Source: Ottelia alismoides (taxonomy: Eukaryota > Streptophyta > Magnoliopsida > Alismatales > Hydrocharitaceae). Taken from it: a DNA stretch of 64,000 nt. Positions 11,732-22,321 of the stretch are shown here, in pieces. Under the pieces are notes generated by a model, which was not told the DNA's origin, made no database searches, and saw nothing but the letters and a program-made list of their open reading frames with translations. Location of the stretch: assembly GCA_037367405.1 (NCBI GenBank), contig JAZKJV010003124.1, positions 372,001-436,000 on the forward strand, given 5' to 3'. Positions within the stretch are counted from its first letter, which is position 1. Each line of letters begins with the position of its first letter. A program made the translations under genes and the position numbers.

Positions 11732-14700
11732 AAGGAGAGAAAGTGAGGGAGTGAAGTTATCATATGTTTTATTCATTGGTCATAAGACGGTACCACGACG
11801 AAATTCAACATCAACGAGAGGACATCAACGAGAGGACATGACGTAACATGTGCATATTCCTTAAAAGCCGTGAAGGACTCTATTAGCGGCGGTTGGTTGT
11901 GAGAACGTGCAAGGACACATGACTAGAGTATGGTCTATAAAAATATTGATTACATATGATCATAAATTTTGATAGTTTCATGAATCATTGAGATCGAGAT
12001 CATCCGAGGTCTAATCAAGGAGATCCATGGGTCAACATAGAGTTTTTTCTCAATCAAGGAGATCCATGGGTCTAGATAGAGTTTTCTTCATGCTATGAAT
12101 GAGTTTGATTGTAAAAAGCAAATGGAATTGGACCCTATTATACGGGTGTGTTGTCCCTATTAGGTTGGGTCCTTCCTATCTTGCTATTTTATCTGGATTT
12201 CACCATTTTTCAAGATGATGGTGGAGATCCACTCTAATTGATATGCTGGATAGATTATGCATATCTAATAATAAAGTTCACATCAAATAGATGATGCATT
12301 ATTCTCGGCAGAACCCTTTATCCAAAGGAATGATTTCATCTTATGACAAAACCTGTTGAAGAATATACTAACGTGAGATAGGTTTGTGAAAGCTCTCCAA
12401 GAAGTAAACAGAAGTCAGAGAAGATGAAAGGGGAAAAGTGAAGAGACGAGGATAAAAGGAAATAGTATAACGTAACTAATTTTATATACAACAATCTTTG
12501 CAAAGTCATTGACTTAGATGATCTGTCAAAAGTTTGGAAGAAGCTTGATGGAGATGAGAAAGGATCCAAAATTTATAATTGAAAAAGTAATTCTAGTTCA
12601 TTACACAGAAATAAAGAATGAACTCCAAATTAGAAAATAAAGATCGATGTCAATGCAACTAAACTTGTAATCCAATAAAAAATCCCCAATTGGAACATGG
12701 CTTGAAGTCATGAATATGGATCTATGAATAAATGGTTGGAGGCTCCCCACATATTGAGAGAGAGAGAGAGAGAGTTGAACACTCATTTTCATGGTGAATT
12801 TTCAATTCCATGGTTGCAAGGGACGACCAAGGACCATTGAAATATTGTCTTATTCTTACATGTAATTCCATAATGATTTTTTTGCTAAACAGTTTCCTTG
12901 ACAAACATAATTAGAGTGAGATTCTACATTATCAAATTAGGGTGTAACATGGGTGTGGTTTCCATAGAAACTTTGAAGAAATCATGCTACATTGGCTGCT
13001 TGAAGGGGAGTAGCAAGAGTTATCACATGATAGTGCTAGATGTGGGAAGAAAAAAGAAGGCAAGGGTGCAGTGCATATACATAAGTGGTTGGGTATCGAT
13101 TTTATCTATCCCATCCTCGACTCCAAATGTGTGAGTTTTCTACATCTTCTTCTTAAAAATCCAGGGACGATCATTGTTACTAATAAAAAATGAGAGAAAA
13201 TTACAATACAAGCAGTTGAAAATATATAGGATCATGCACACTACTTATCCTACCTTTTGATTTCACATTTTATTGTTAAATTTAATCTATTTTTCAAAAA
13301 AAAAAACTCAAATCATTTCCTCTCTAGTCCTTATAACATTCTAATTCCATTACAATCTGATTCCCATTTAAGTAATTGATCTCCACTAATTGTTTGCAAG
13401 GTTCTCTTAAACGACCTAATTTAGGAGCTTGTCCACCTTTTCCCCATATTCTTATCTATCATTTTCTATGTCTTGTTGACTTCATTATGAGCTCGATACA
13501 TTGATCAAGCTTGTTTATTTCTTATATCTAAACCTTTGTAGAGGCCTAAGGATTCTCTTGAGATTAGTTACAGCTTTTATTGGTCATAAACTCCTTGGTT
13601 TTGATTCTTGATCATTCATCTCCAATAACCAAAGCTCCATTATTTGACATCGAGGTCAATCAAACATTGTTCCACTCCAGACTAGATTCAAAGTTCTACG
13701 GAGCTTCTTAAGTTCTTTGTAGGTTCTACAACCATATTTGGAGCATCTCAGATCACCAAAGACATGAAGCATTGCCATATTTCCTGAGCTCGCTTGCCCT
13801 TTAAAAGCCTCCTTAAAGCCTCATGTCATTTCAAAATGAAATGCCATATGCTCATGGTTATGTTGCCTCATTAACATCGAGGCTTGAGTAAAGGAGCTCA
13901 CACCTAAACCTATTGAAGTATTTAAACCTTTGCTAGTAATGATGGAGCTTCAATACAACTAATCGTAGAAGATGCATAATTTGCACCTGAGCTCATGCTT
14001 GTAAATATCTTATTTTAATTCATGCTTGAAAAACAAGGAAAAGATCAGCATTCATAGAATTTAATTTTTTTTCTAGCATCATTTTGTAATTTTCAATTGT
14101 TACACATTGTGATAATTATGACAATTAATTCTAAATTTTTTTAAGATGCTAGAAAGTTTGATGATTACCTTGTAGATCTCTTTAGCCTAATAGTAACCTA
14201 ATATACATTACAAGATATAAGAACATTAACTATAATCTCTTTAAATAGGTTCAAACTACAAATTATATCCCCTCTCTTAATAATTATACGTGGTGTCATT
14301 TTCAGAATTAACAATTACACTACTTATAAACTACTACTTTCACATAGAACTGATTCAGATTTAGTTGATGATATTCAATATATAATTAATCATTAAGAAA
14401 ATATTACATGTTATGTACTAAATAAAATATATTAAATAAGTGGAAAATTATGAAAAAAAGTAGGTTAAGTAATCTGCAAATGGGGGTAAACTAAAGAGAA
14501 AACGAGACATATTACTATAGTAAATCATTTTATCAACTTATATTTCTAGTATGTCAAATAAAAAGCAAATACAAAATATAAAAATTCAAAAAAACTTGTT
14601 AAATAGTAGAATAAATAACATAGAATTTATTCTATTTTTAATTGAATCGAAAAATATTTTCAATCGCGAGGTTCTCTTAAACGACCTAATTTAGGAGCTT

Positions 14701-17253
14701 GTCCACCTTTTCCCCATATTCTTATCTATCATTTTCCATGTCTTGTTGACTTCATTATGAGCTCAATACATTGATCAAGCTTGTTTATTTCTTATATCTA
14801 AACCTTTGTAGAGGCCTAAGGATTCTCTTGAGATTAGTTACAGCTTCTATTGGTCATAAACTCCTTGGTTTTGATTCTTGATCATTCATCTCCAATAACC
14901 AAAGCTCCATTATTTGACATCGAGGTCAATCAAACATTGTTCCACTCCATACTAGACTAACAAAGTTCTACAGAGCTTCTTAAGTTCTTTGTAGGTTCTA
15001 CAACCATGTTTGGAGCATCTATAAGAGATCACCAAAGACATGAAGCATTGCCATCTTTCCTGAGCTCGCTTGCCCTCTAAAAAGCCTCCTTAAAGACTCA
15101 TGTCATTTCAAAATGAAATGTCATATGATCATGGTTATGTTGCTTCATGAACATCGAGTTTTGAATAAATGAGCTCACATCTAAACCTGTCGAAAGTATT
15201 TAAACATTTGCTAGTAGTGACGGAGCTCTGCTACAACTAATCAGAGAAGATGCATAATTTGCACTTATGCTCCACATGCTTGTAAATATTGTATTTTAAT
15301 TCATGCTTGAAAAAATAAGGAAAATATCAACATTCATAGAATTTAATTTTGTTTCTAGCATCATTTTGTAATTTTCAACTGTTACACATTGTAATAATTA
15401 TGACAATTAATTCTAAAATTTCCTAAGATGCTAGAAAGTTATTACAAATAATAACCTAATATACAAGAACATTAACTATTATCTCTTTAACTAGGTTCAA
15501 ACTACGAATTATACCCCCTCTCCTATAATTATACGTGGTATCATTTTCAAAATTAACAATTACACTACTTATAAACTACTATTTTCACATAGAACTGATT
15601 GAGATTTAGTTGATGATATTCAATATATAATTAATCAATAAGCACAAATTACATGTTATGTGCTAAATAAAATATATTAAATAAGCGGAAAATTATGAAA
15701 AAATAGGTTAAGTAATCTGTAAATGGGGAAAAACTAAAGAGAAAACAAGACATATTACTATAGTAAATCACTTAATCAACTTATATTTCTAGTAATTCAA
15801 ATACAAAATATAAAAATTTAAAAAAACTTGCTCAATAGTAGAATAAATAACATAGAATTTATTCTATTTTTAATTGAATCGAAAAATTTTTTGAATTGCT
15901 TTTAAAATTACACACTTAAAAATCATATAAATTAAATAATATAAAAGATAAAGTATAGCTAAATGTAATATTTAATAAAAAACAATATGGAATCAAATAA
16001 AAACAAGTAAAATATATGAAAAAGATATCAAATTACAATAAACCTTAATAATCCGAGCGTTCCATGAGTTCAATTTGTATACGTGTTAGTATACAACACT
16101 ATCTTAGACTAGATTTCAATGACAACTTTAAAACCTCAAATAACAAACCCTAGTTGGGACTCATTAATACGATACCCTTGTAAAGTACAGAACTTGGTCG
16201 AGTTTAATGTTAAGGTCCACAGACCTTGGTAAGGGTTGAGCTTAGTCAAGATGACAGAATTATTATTTGGGTAAATTACAAAAAAAAGCACCAACCATGA
16301 GCCGATTCTCAAGTAAGAGCCTCAATTTTCTGATGTAACAAAAAGGGGGTTTAGATTTTGACTTCAAGGTTTATCATCTGACTTTTAAGGATCGCATAAG
16401 CTAACGGAGGCATGTATTTGAAATAAAAAAAATGATCAGATACATATGTGTTACATATGAAAAATGAGGTCATTAATTGAAAATCAACACTTGATTAAGA
16501 CTTTTTTTCGTAATTTACCCTTATTTTTTTCCCAAGAGGATCAGGTCCTTCGGGAGTTTTGTTATAGAAGGTTAGACGATCTTTGCTACTCACTTGCATA
16601 GGCCTATGTTATCTGTCCAGAGGTTTAAGGATCATCACAGTGGTATCAGGTGGCTCATCCTTCTAGGATTCTCTAATCTCCAAATACATTTTTATACAAC
16701 TTTCAATTAATATGATCGGGTTTCTCTTGAAAGTTCGAAAACTATGTTGTTCTCGAGCAAGATGGGGCTATGCATGCAAAGGGATCAAGATTTGCATAAG
16801 ACGACTTCATCTTAAAAGAGAAAGTTATTATTTTTACATATTATAACTTTAATTTATTTTCGCATGTTAAGTCTTTCCATAATAGATTCTAATCTTTTTT
16901 TTAACTCTATCATTAATGATTTTATATTACTACTATGATGGATTCCTCTGCTTTTCTATCAAGCTCATCTACGGCAGTTCATCAAGCTCATATTAATTAG
17001 TTTTGCAATTACATCTCCTCGTTTTGTTCACCAGAAGGAAACCTGTGTGTCGGAGATCTCAGTTAAACATAGAAAAATTTCAGTGGAACGATCTAAGTCG
17101 AGACTATCGTAATCGGATACCTTCTTTTGGATCAGTGACCGGTGATGCTTGAGACGTCCCGAGGGAAACAGCAACCATAACAAGGCAAGGAATAACCCAA
17201 AGGAGCAATCCAGACATGGTACGAAGAGAAACCAAGTGCCCTCCCATCTCCAT
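3609..17253 (-). CDS. LRR-VIII-type receptor-like kinase, 5' half (gene continues left of window)
   Basis: Nine exons can be joined in one open frame: 17253-17121, 11283-11085, 10997-10926, 4861-4790, 4703-4632, 4267-4196, 4067-3996, 3885-3814 and 3680-3609. The product starts with a hydrophobic signal peptide (GLLLWVIPCLVMVAVSLG). The N-terminal segment follows, with VQAINEIFRNW, VKWNLSDDVC and the diagnostic CDCSYNNNSLCHIT. Then come seven leucine-rich repeats, each on its own 72-nt phase-2 exon. This layout and these motifs match plant LRR-VIII receptor kinases (the Arabidopsis At1g53430/At1g56140 type), which sit in the plasma membrane and carry further LRRs, a malectin-like domain, one membrane segment and a cytoplasmic Ser/Thr kinase. 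Those parts are not present here. Every join restores a codon, and I see no stop, so the 5' half looks functional. Introns 1 and 3 are about 5.8 and 6.1 kb and full of repeats. The ligand is unknown. Confidence 0.88.
3814..3885 (-). CDS. RLK exon 8: LRR 6
   Basis: 72 nt between TTTCACAG| and |GTATGT, encoding WTLDTDFVGKLPEFIGNMTT and LES. Confidence 0.87.
3996..4067 (-). CDS. RLK exon 7: LRR 5
   Basis: 72 nt between ATGACAG| and |GTATGC, encoding YVDSMGVTSEIPSTFANLRN and LRI. The YVDSxGV...EIP pattern is the one usual for this repeat in the family. Confidence 0.87.
4196..4267 (-). CDS. RLK exon 6: LRR 4, followed by a GC donor
   Basis: 72 nt after ATATGCAG|, encoding GIDTCSFSGPLPPELGNMSS and LEQ. 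The only donor that keeps the 72-nt length and the frame is AT|GCAAGT at 4195-4194, a GC-AG intron with the otherwise strict GCAAGT consensus. Confidence 0.83.
4632..4703 (-). CDS. RLK exon 5: LRR 3
   Basis: 72 nt between GATATAG| and |GTAAGA, encoding SLGRNAFSGPVPKELGMLTN and LKS. The intron before it is 86 bp. Confidence 0.88.
4790..4861 (-). CDS. RLK exon 4: LRR 2
   Basis: 72 nt between GTGCAG| and |GTAACA, encoding QIALNNLTGPLPAFIGVFSE and MKY. Separated from exon 3 by a 6.1-kb intron, but the repeat order matches the family with no repeat missing. Confidence 0.88.
5375..5873 (-). pseudogene. Gypsy gag fragment in an RLK intron
   Basis: Minus-strand translation in two frames shows FWVDKVEKLLTAIKMPP, resembling the start of a Ty3/gypsy gag capsid region, preceded by an 18-residue segment ending at MPTSGSTR. 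Frames 5673-5873 and 5375-5719 carry it with a shift and stops between them. No LTR is seen beside it. It may equally be a remnant of another element type, because only one short motif is convincing. Confidence 0.45.
6100..7020. repeat. AT-rich degenerate tandem repeat
   Basis: About 0.9 kb of TATCCATATCC-type and TATGTATCTGCAAAAAAATA-type motifs repeated irregularly, with runs of A. It carries no gene. Similar wording on the opposite strand (GATACAGGTATCGG, GGACATGGATATG) appears inside the hAT element near 32107-32175. Confidence 0.6.
7226..7757. mobile_element. Non-autonomous hAT-type element, 532 bp
   Basis: The left end (GGGTGAACATTGGGTCGAGC...) and the reverse complement of the right end (GGGTGGAGCATTGGGCTCGA...) match over about 30 bp. 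The flanks are 8 bp with one mismatch: ATTCCAGC (7218-7225) and ATTCTAGC (7758-7765). The 8-bp duplication and GGCCCGACC-type subterminal motifs point to hAT. It encodes no transposase. Inside, about 40 bp ending CCTCATATTTCAAAA is repeated twice (7310-7350, 7385-7425). Confidence 0.8.
8101..8245. mobile_element. One-ended copy of the 10438 MITE family
   Basis: TAGGATTTTTATCACTGTGC and the following 90 bp align with the terminal repeat of the element at 10438-10688 (CTTAACTT, GCAAT-TCAG, GTCCC/T, then T runs). No opposite end is found before the next insertion. Confidence 0.55.
8246..8630. mobile_element. Mutator-type MITE, family copy A
   Basis: Inverted ends GGGAGCCTACACCCAGGGTG (from 8255) and, on the other strand, GGGATCCTACACCCAGGGGT (from about 8625) extend for about 40 bp. 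TATTCATATA (8237-8246) and TATTCATACA (8631-8640) flank it, consistent with a 9-10-bp duplication. The interior resembles copies B (17744) and C (32370), with a GTTTCATGCAAAACAAACA-type core. Confidence 0.7.
8631..8891. repeat. Tandem repeat, two 131-bp units
   Basis: The unit beginning TATTCATA.ATAATGGTAGA at 8631 recurs at 8762 with few differences. Both contain GATTTGATATTTTA.ACGAT and end TATATAAATACATA. The unit seems to derive from the interior of the 8101 MITE fragment. Confidence 0.8.
9104..10437. other. Intron sequence without recognised features
   Basis: AT-rich sequence inside the intron between RLK exons 3 and 4. I see no exon, transposon end or long open frame here. Confidence 0.5.
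10438..10688. mobile_element. Long-TIR MITE, 251 bp
   Basis: The first and last roughly 95 bp are inverted copies (GGGTTTTTATTACTCAGTGC against GGATTTTTATCGCGTGTACC on the other strand, continuing to CCCTTGACTT.TTA). It is flanked by perfect 8-bp repeats TAAATTCT at 10430-10437 and 10689-10696. It lies 230 bp downstream of RLK exon 3, in the intron. Confidence 0.82.
10926..10997 (-). CDS. RLK exon 3: LRR 1
   Basis: Exactly 72 nt between TTTCAG| and |GTACGTG. It encodes KAYNMSITGTFPKELQVLRH and the start of DNL, the first repeat after CHIT in this family. Confidence 0.88.
11085..11283 (-). CDS. RLK exon 2: N-terminal cap domain
   Basis: Acceptor ATAACAG|TTCAG and donor AGATT|GTATGC. The 199-nt exon takes phase 1 to phase 2. 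It encodes VQAINEIFRNWKISASMSP, WNLSDDVC and the CDCSYNNNSLCHITR motif characteristic of the LRR-VIII family. The nearer acceptor (TTCAG|GCAATC) would put a stop in frame, which supports the chosen site. Confidence 0.88.
11673..11729. repeat. (GA)n microsatellite
   Basis: About 28 uninterrupted GA units in RLK intron 1. A shorter GA run is at 12757-12773. Confidence 0.95.
12013..12086. repeat. Short tandem duplication
   Basis: AATCAAGGAGATCCATGGGT is repeated at 12013 and 12052 with the same following ATAGAGTTTT motif. A 14-bp unit, ACATCAACGAGAGG, is also doubled at about 11809-11838. Confidence 0.8.
13401..15895. repeat. 1.27-kb tandem direct duplication in RLK intron 1
   Basis: The sequence starting GTTCTCTTAAACGACCTAAT at 13401 restarts at 14671 and runs to about 15895. 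Both copies carry the same landmarks in order, among them TCATTTCAAAATGAAATG, a TCTAGCATC/GATGCTAGA fold, and TTTATTCTATTTTTAATTGA at the end. By eye the copies differ by scattered substitutions and small indels, so the duplication is not recent. No TG/CA termini or TSDs are seen, so LTRs are unlikely. It codes for nothing recognisable. Confidence 0.88.
16269..16520. mobile_element. Mutator-type MITE, 252 bp
   Basis: Left end GGGTAAATTACAAAAAAAAG and reverse complement of the right end GGGTAAATTACGAAAAAAAG. Nine-base flanks TTATTATTT and TTATTTTTT differ at one position. This GGGTAAATTAC terminus is common in plant TIR elements. It lies in RLK intron 1. Confidence 0.78.
17121..17253 (-). CDS. 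RLK exon 1: start and signal peptide
   Basis: The donor GAAG|GTATCC lies at 17121/17120. An in-frame ATG at 17331 is only about 10 nt from the TATA box, too close to be transcribed. The first in-frame ATG of a TATA-directed message is at 17253 (MEMGGH), with another at 17217 (MSGLLLW). Either places the hydrophobic core near the N-terminus. The exon ends SQASPVTDPKE plus one base. Confidence 0.75.
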
Positions 17254-17340
17254 CCCTTTGTTGCAGAGATGCTCCACGGAAACCAACTGAGAAGAGAGGA
17301 GAGTCGATACTGATTGCCATTTGTTCTTCATGTTGTAGAC

Positions 17341-17347
17341 TTATATA
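17341..17347 (-). promoter_or_regulatory. TATA box of the RLK gene
   Basis: TATATAA on the minus strand in the context CCTATATAAG. It lies about 94 nt upstream of the ATG at 17253, which predicts a start of transcription near 17315 and a leader of roughly 60 nt. The region upstream (17348-17743) is ordinary sequence until a MITE and a long LTR begin. Confidence 0.6.
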
Positions 17348-17743
17348 GGAAAATCTGGTGTGGATGAGATACTAGTACAAGCCAGGCATTGGAAGACTAA
17401 TTCATCTTTCCTTTTCTCTCGAGTACGTATTCAACTCATGACGTTTGCAGGTTTAGAATATTTTAGTTACAATGACAATATGTTCCTTTCGTTGAAATTT
17501 CATTCACAGGCAGTTTTGATCTGATAATGCATATTTTCGGATAGGATATACAGAGCGCCCACAGTAGAATCATATTTAAGAAAGTATTATGATAAGAGAT
17601 TGTCAATCTTTAGACACTGCTTACAAAGTTAATTCGAGGCGTATCCATCACTCTATTCCAAACGACCCATCTACTAGTTGTTTATTTCCTTTGTTATATG
17701 CTAAATCATTCCCCGTCAAATATAAAACAAGGATATATAAATA

Positions 17744-18081
17744 GAGGAAAGGGAGCCTACTTCAACCTTACCTACTTCATGTCTATTTTTTAGTCATTTT
17801 TTTAAAATACTATCATGGATTTTCGTAGCTATGTCCCTCTAATATGTCATTCAAATTTTGTTAGAAACAAAGACTCATATGCCCTCCATCTAAAACAAGT
17901 AATTTTAAGAGTCTTAGATTTATTGTAATCGACCCGTTCTGGATGGAGGACATATGAGTCTTTGTTTCTGATGAAATTTGAATGATATATTAGAGAGATA
18001 TATTTATCAAAATCTATGGTAGTATTTAAAAAAACAGACAGAAATGAACATAAAAGTAGGTAAGGTTACCTCCCTTTCCTC
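17744..18081. mobile_element. Mutator-type MITE, family copy B, 338 bp
   Basis: Each half is close to the reverse complement of the other over about 150 bp. Ends GAGGAAAGGGAG match in both directions, and AACAAAGACTCATATG is present in both arms. Perfect 9-bp duplications ATATAAATA lie at 17735-17743 and 18082-18090. It sits about 400 bp upstream of the RLK TATA box, so it is part of the promoter region. Confidence 0.88.
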
Positions 18082-18148
18082 ATATAAATATATGTATATA
18101 TGTACATTTTGCACATTTACACTTCTTTTTCATTTATAACTACAAGTG

Positions 18149-21100
18149 TGATGAATTTGTCATTCATCGCTTTTATTCTTTCATTTTGACTAAAATCCTA
18201 GGTAAAATGCATGTAAATAATCATTGATTCTCACTAATTAACATTCTAACCATAATTATTAATAGGATATATTTAATTTATATTTTATCTAAAATAAAAT
18301 AATAAAGAGAAAAAATAAAAGACAAAGAAGTATGTAGATATGTAATATATACAGACTGGTCCTAACCTCGAGATCGGGTTAATATTGACCAGGTGAACAA
18401 AATAAACAAATACGGGGAGATACGGATCCTAAGTTATAAAAATGATAGAAAATCAAGACCAAAAATACATTAAATACATATTTTCCACATTATAAATATT
18501 TCACCTAATTTATTTATCACTAAAATCATCTCAAACCAAAAGAACTTTCTTCACGATTTTTTTATAAAAATATAAATTTTTTTATTAAAAAAATCTAAAA
18601 AATTATTGAACATAAAAATAAAATATTATAGTAATCTGAAAAGGCGTAAAAGTCAACTTCCGAGGTTCATAACTATTTATAAAAAACTCCAAATGGACCA
18701 AACTCCCCTTTAAACTTCGTTTTATAAATTATATTATTTATTAAAAATATCAAAAAAAATTAGAATAAAACAAGTGAGATTATGCGTCTAGACCCCATTG
18801 TATATATGTGTAGAAACTTCTTGAACTTTTAATTAAATATCCACAAGTTCGTTTAACTTATTTATTTTCTAAAATTCTTTTAAAAATCATTAGAAAAATA
18901 AAAATATAATTTAAGTCAAAACACAAATAAATCTCGAGGCCACGAAGTCGCTACCTAAATTTTTCGAACTCATAACTCGGCCATATGGCTCAGAATTGGG
19001 CAAACTCATTTTTAAAGTTCATCTTATTTAATTATCTATCAAATGAAACTAATTTTGCTAAAATCATAGTTAATATACAAAATGTGAATTCCAGGACCAT
19101 ATTGTATATAATGTACAATGTATCTTAATCTATATTATTATATTTGTACACTTTATTAATACTCTATTATTAAATTAAAATAAACAATAATGTATTTATT
19201 TATTATTATTATTTATTAATATAAGTATTTATTTAATTATACAATTAATTATATTTTTAATTATTTAATTACTTAATTACTCATTTAGTTATCTAATTAA
19301 GTATTTAATTATATCTTAATTAAATTATTTAATTAATTCCTAACTCAACCATTTATTAATTATTTTAATTAATTAATTAATTAAAATTAATTTTCCTTTT
19401 TCTCACCCCCTCTTCCCCCCCTTTCTTCCCCGACCTACTTTCTCGTACACTTGCCACCACCTTCTCTTCTTCTCCGTCGCTGCCCCATCTTCCCAAACCG
19501 CACGACCGTTATGTCGTTGATCTAACAACCCACCGGTCACCGAACTCGCTGGCGGTGACCGGAGCCGCTTCCGTGCTCCCCACGATTTCTCCATCTATAA
19601 ATAGGTCCCAAGCCTGATCTTCCCGATCTATCCTCCACTTGCTAGCTTTCCCATTGAGCTCCGATCAGAAAGAGGGAGGTGACAGTTCCCACTTTGTGTT
19701 CGTCAAGTGAGGAAAGAGCCAAGAGGTGGTGTGATTGTCCCCGCTACGAGCAGCCTCCGTGACTTCTACCGCCGCGTTGAGGCCAAGATCTGGAGCACCT
19801 GCTCCATTCCAAGGCGACGACTTCCACCTTTTTCCATCTGTAATCCCATGTCAGAATCCTTCCCCTTCTCCTCTTCTTCCTTATCATTCTCAACCCCTCC
19901 GCCTTTCTCCTTTCTTCTATCCCCAAAATCCCTACCTTTGTTATCCTCTCAATTCTATCCCTATCCATCTCCGATCCAGTCGGACCTGAACTTTGATCCA
20001 TTTCTCTCTGCTTTCTCATCGATGCAAGTCCGATTTTCTTCATTTTCATTTCACTTCTGATTCGATATCATTCCTCCGTCCTTATGGTAGTATCCTTATC
20101 CATTCATCCCTTGTTTTGTGTTTAATACTTCGGTCGTGGCATCCTTGAGCCATTCTATCTCCTGCAGGATCTCCATCAGCAATACACGCAGACTGCAGTC
20201 TTGTATGGACCAGAGAATCAACACATGTAAGGGTACAAAGCTGAACCACTGAGAAGAGGAGAGATTTCATCTCCTGATCGTGATGGCCGCATGAGTCCTC
20301 GTTCATGCTCCTTCGTAGATCTGAATTCGCAAGCAATTGATCGTAATCATCGTCACTTCGTTAACATCTGTTGTTTTATCGAGCATCGAGTACCTACAAA
20401 TCGAAATACACGCCATCTCCAGACCAAATCGTCGCCTCATCCTCCTAGAACTATCGTTATTTCCATCGCCTGTACGTGAAATTGGGGAGGAACCATTGAA
20501 TTACCATCACAAATATGAACCTTTCGACCAGCTTTCGATCGAACGGGTCCGATTCAGCCATGTGTCAAGAGCAGAACCGTCGGATAAGATCCGATCGAAT
20601 GTCCTGTCCTAATTGGCTCCACCACCCCCATCGCTCAAGGTGCCCCACGTGCCTTGGTCGTGCGGGTCTGATTTTTTGGGGTGTTTTACAGGGATGCCCT
20701 CCTAATTTTTTGATATGGTACACAAGTCCTTTGGTAGGCTCAAGCACGTGAGCACCATGTGCTACTTGGAGAAATTGAGTAGACACCTCAAAACTCCAAC
20801 ATGGTCAATCTGCTGGAACAAAACGTGACATTGGATATTTGACGAGAACCCCTCAGTCTTCTGGATAATTACATGCACGCCCATAACTTCTAGGATATTA
20901 CACATACACTCCTATAAACTATATATAACTACCATATACATATTATAATAAAAAAATAAAATACAAAACATAAAAATATAATAAAAATATAGAAATTACC
21001 CTCTATTCTTCTATATACACTATAAAATCAATTTTAAAAATAAAAATAGTTTATATTTGTAATAAATCTTTTAAAACATCAAAAAATATAACAAAATTTA

Positions 21101-21830
21101 AAAATCACAATAAATATAAAAACACCTTTAAAAATCTTATAAAAAGTACCCTTAGCATATTTTTCTTTATTTTACATAGAAAATGGAAAAATATAAAATT
21201 TGTATATTAAAACCAATAAAAATACAAAATTCGTAAAAACTTTAAAAACTCACAACTAAAATAAATAAAAATCATGAAATTATGAACAACCTATCATTTT
21301 AAAGATAATTTCACCTAATTTTCAAGAAAAATAAAATAAAAATATTTTCATATTGTTTGCTATTTTAAAAATCACAAGTACATCACAATTTTCAATAAAA
21401 ACCCTATTTTCCTTTTAAAATAAATCAAAACCCATAAAAATTATAAAAAATTAAAAATTCATAAAAATAAGGAAAAAAATAAAAAACATAAAAATATTTA
21501 AATAAGAACCAATTAAAAATTATAATGCATTTTATAAAATAATAAAAAATTACAAAATAATTAGAATTATAAAAACAATAAAAAATTCACAGAAATTTAA
21601 ATAAAAATTCAGAAAAATTCTAAAAATAATAAAAATTTGAAAACCAATGAAACCTTAGTTTTCTAACTTTTTCACTTAGTTTCCAACAGTTTACCTCCCG
21701 GAGTTTGATGCTCTCGTACTTTAGCTATAGATCAAAGTTTAGGAGTATAAATAATAAAAATAATTTTTCTGCTAAAATCTACCTCATTGGTACAACGACC
21801 TTTTATCTTTAGATATGGTGGGGTTTTTCA
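18149..21830 (+). mobile_element. Long LTR L1 (gypsy, Athila/Tat-like family)
   Basis: It begins TGATGAAT-N4-ATTCATC, the same terminal hairpin as the LTRs at 22322, 30092 and 43322/53145. The motif CTCGAG...GGGGAGATACGG near 18369-18425 is shared with L2 and, inverted, with element E. It has an AT-rich first part, a GC-richer centre (19400-20760) and an AT-rich end with a short CTCCCGGAGTTTGATGC motif near 21695 that also recurs in L2 and F. The 3' boundary is estimated. L1 is too diverged from L2 to be its pair. Small open frames inside (for example 19707-20060) look accidental. Confidence 0.65.
19596..19603 (+). promoter_or_regulatory. TATA box of LTR L1
   Basis: TATAAATA in the context CCATCTATAAATAGG, at the switch from AT-rich to GC-rich sequence inside the LTR. 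This is where the U3/R boundary promoter of a retroelement is expected. Confidence 0.55.
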
Positions 21831-22321
21831 GATGAAGTCGTTGCTGGATCATAGCTCTTAGGTTTAGGGTTTCCTTTTTCACCATCTTATTTTCTAACTT
21901 CATAGCTTTTTATTTCTGATTTGTGCAGCACCGGTTGAATCCCATAGTTGAGAACCAAGAAGTCGATTTTATTTTTGTCCTTTTTTGTGACCCTTGTAAA
22001 AAAATATTAAAAAAATTAAAGGGCATTTACTCTTTTTTTTGTTTTCTGGAAGGGGCCCAGTAAGGGCGACCCAACTTGTACCTTCCTCCCTCTCTTTCTC
22101 GGGGTCTGTTTCACCGAGTGTCATGCACTTGGGGGAACATGGACCCTACTACAACTTTTCTTGCATCGTGTTTTATCAACGATTTCCATGGATTTTTTGA
22201 GGCTAGGTGCTTGTTTAGGATTTTTTATTTTTCTTTGATTGTTATCTCATAGGTAGACTTAGGACGCACAACTTAGATGCTTGTTTGATCACCTAGGTCA
22301 AAAAAACAAAAAAATATTAGA
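21831..22321. other. Spacer between two LTRs
   Basis: About 490 bp between L1 and L2 without an open frame. It could be remaining leader of the L1 element. I do not see a clear PBS. Confidence 0.35.

Noticed and set aside
13401..15895. Two LTRs of a small retroelement
   Set aside because: The copies are directly adjacent, lack TG...CA ends, PBS and PPT, and have no target duplication.
19403..20786. Cluster of open frames in a GC-rich segment
   Set aside because: Low-complexity Pro/Ser/Phe translations on both strands within LTR L1, with a TATA box but no recognisable protein.
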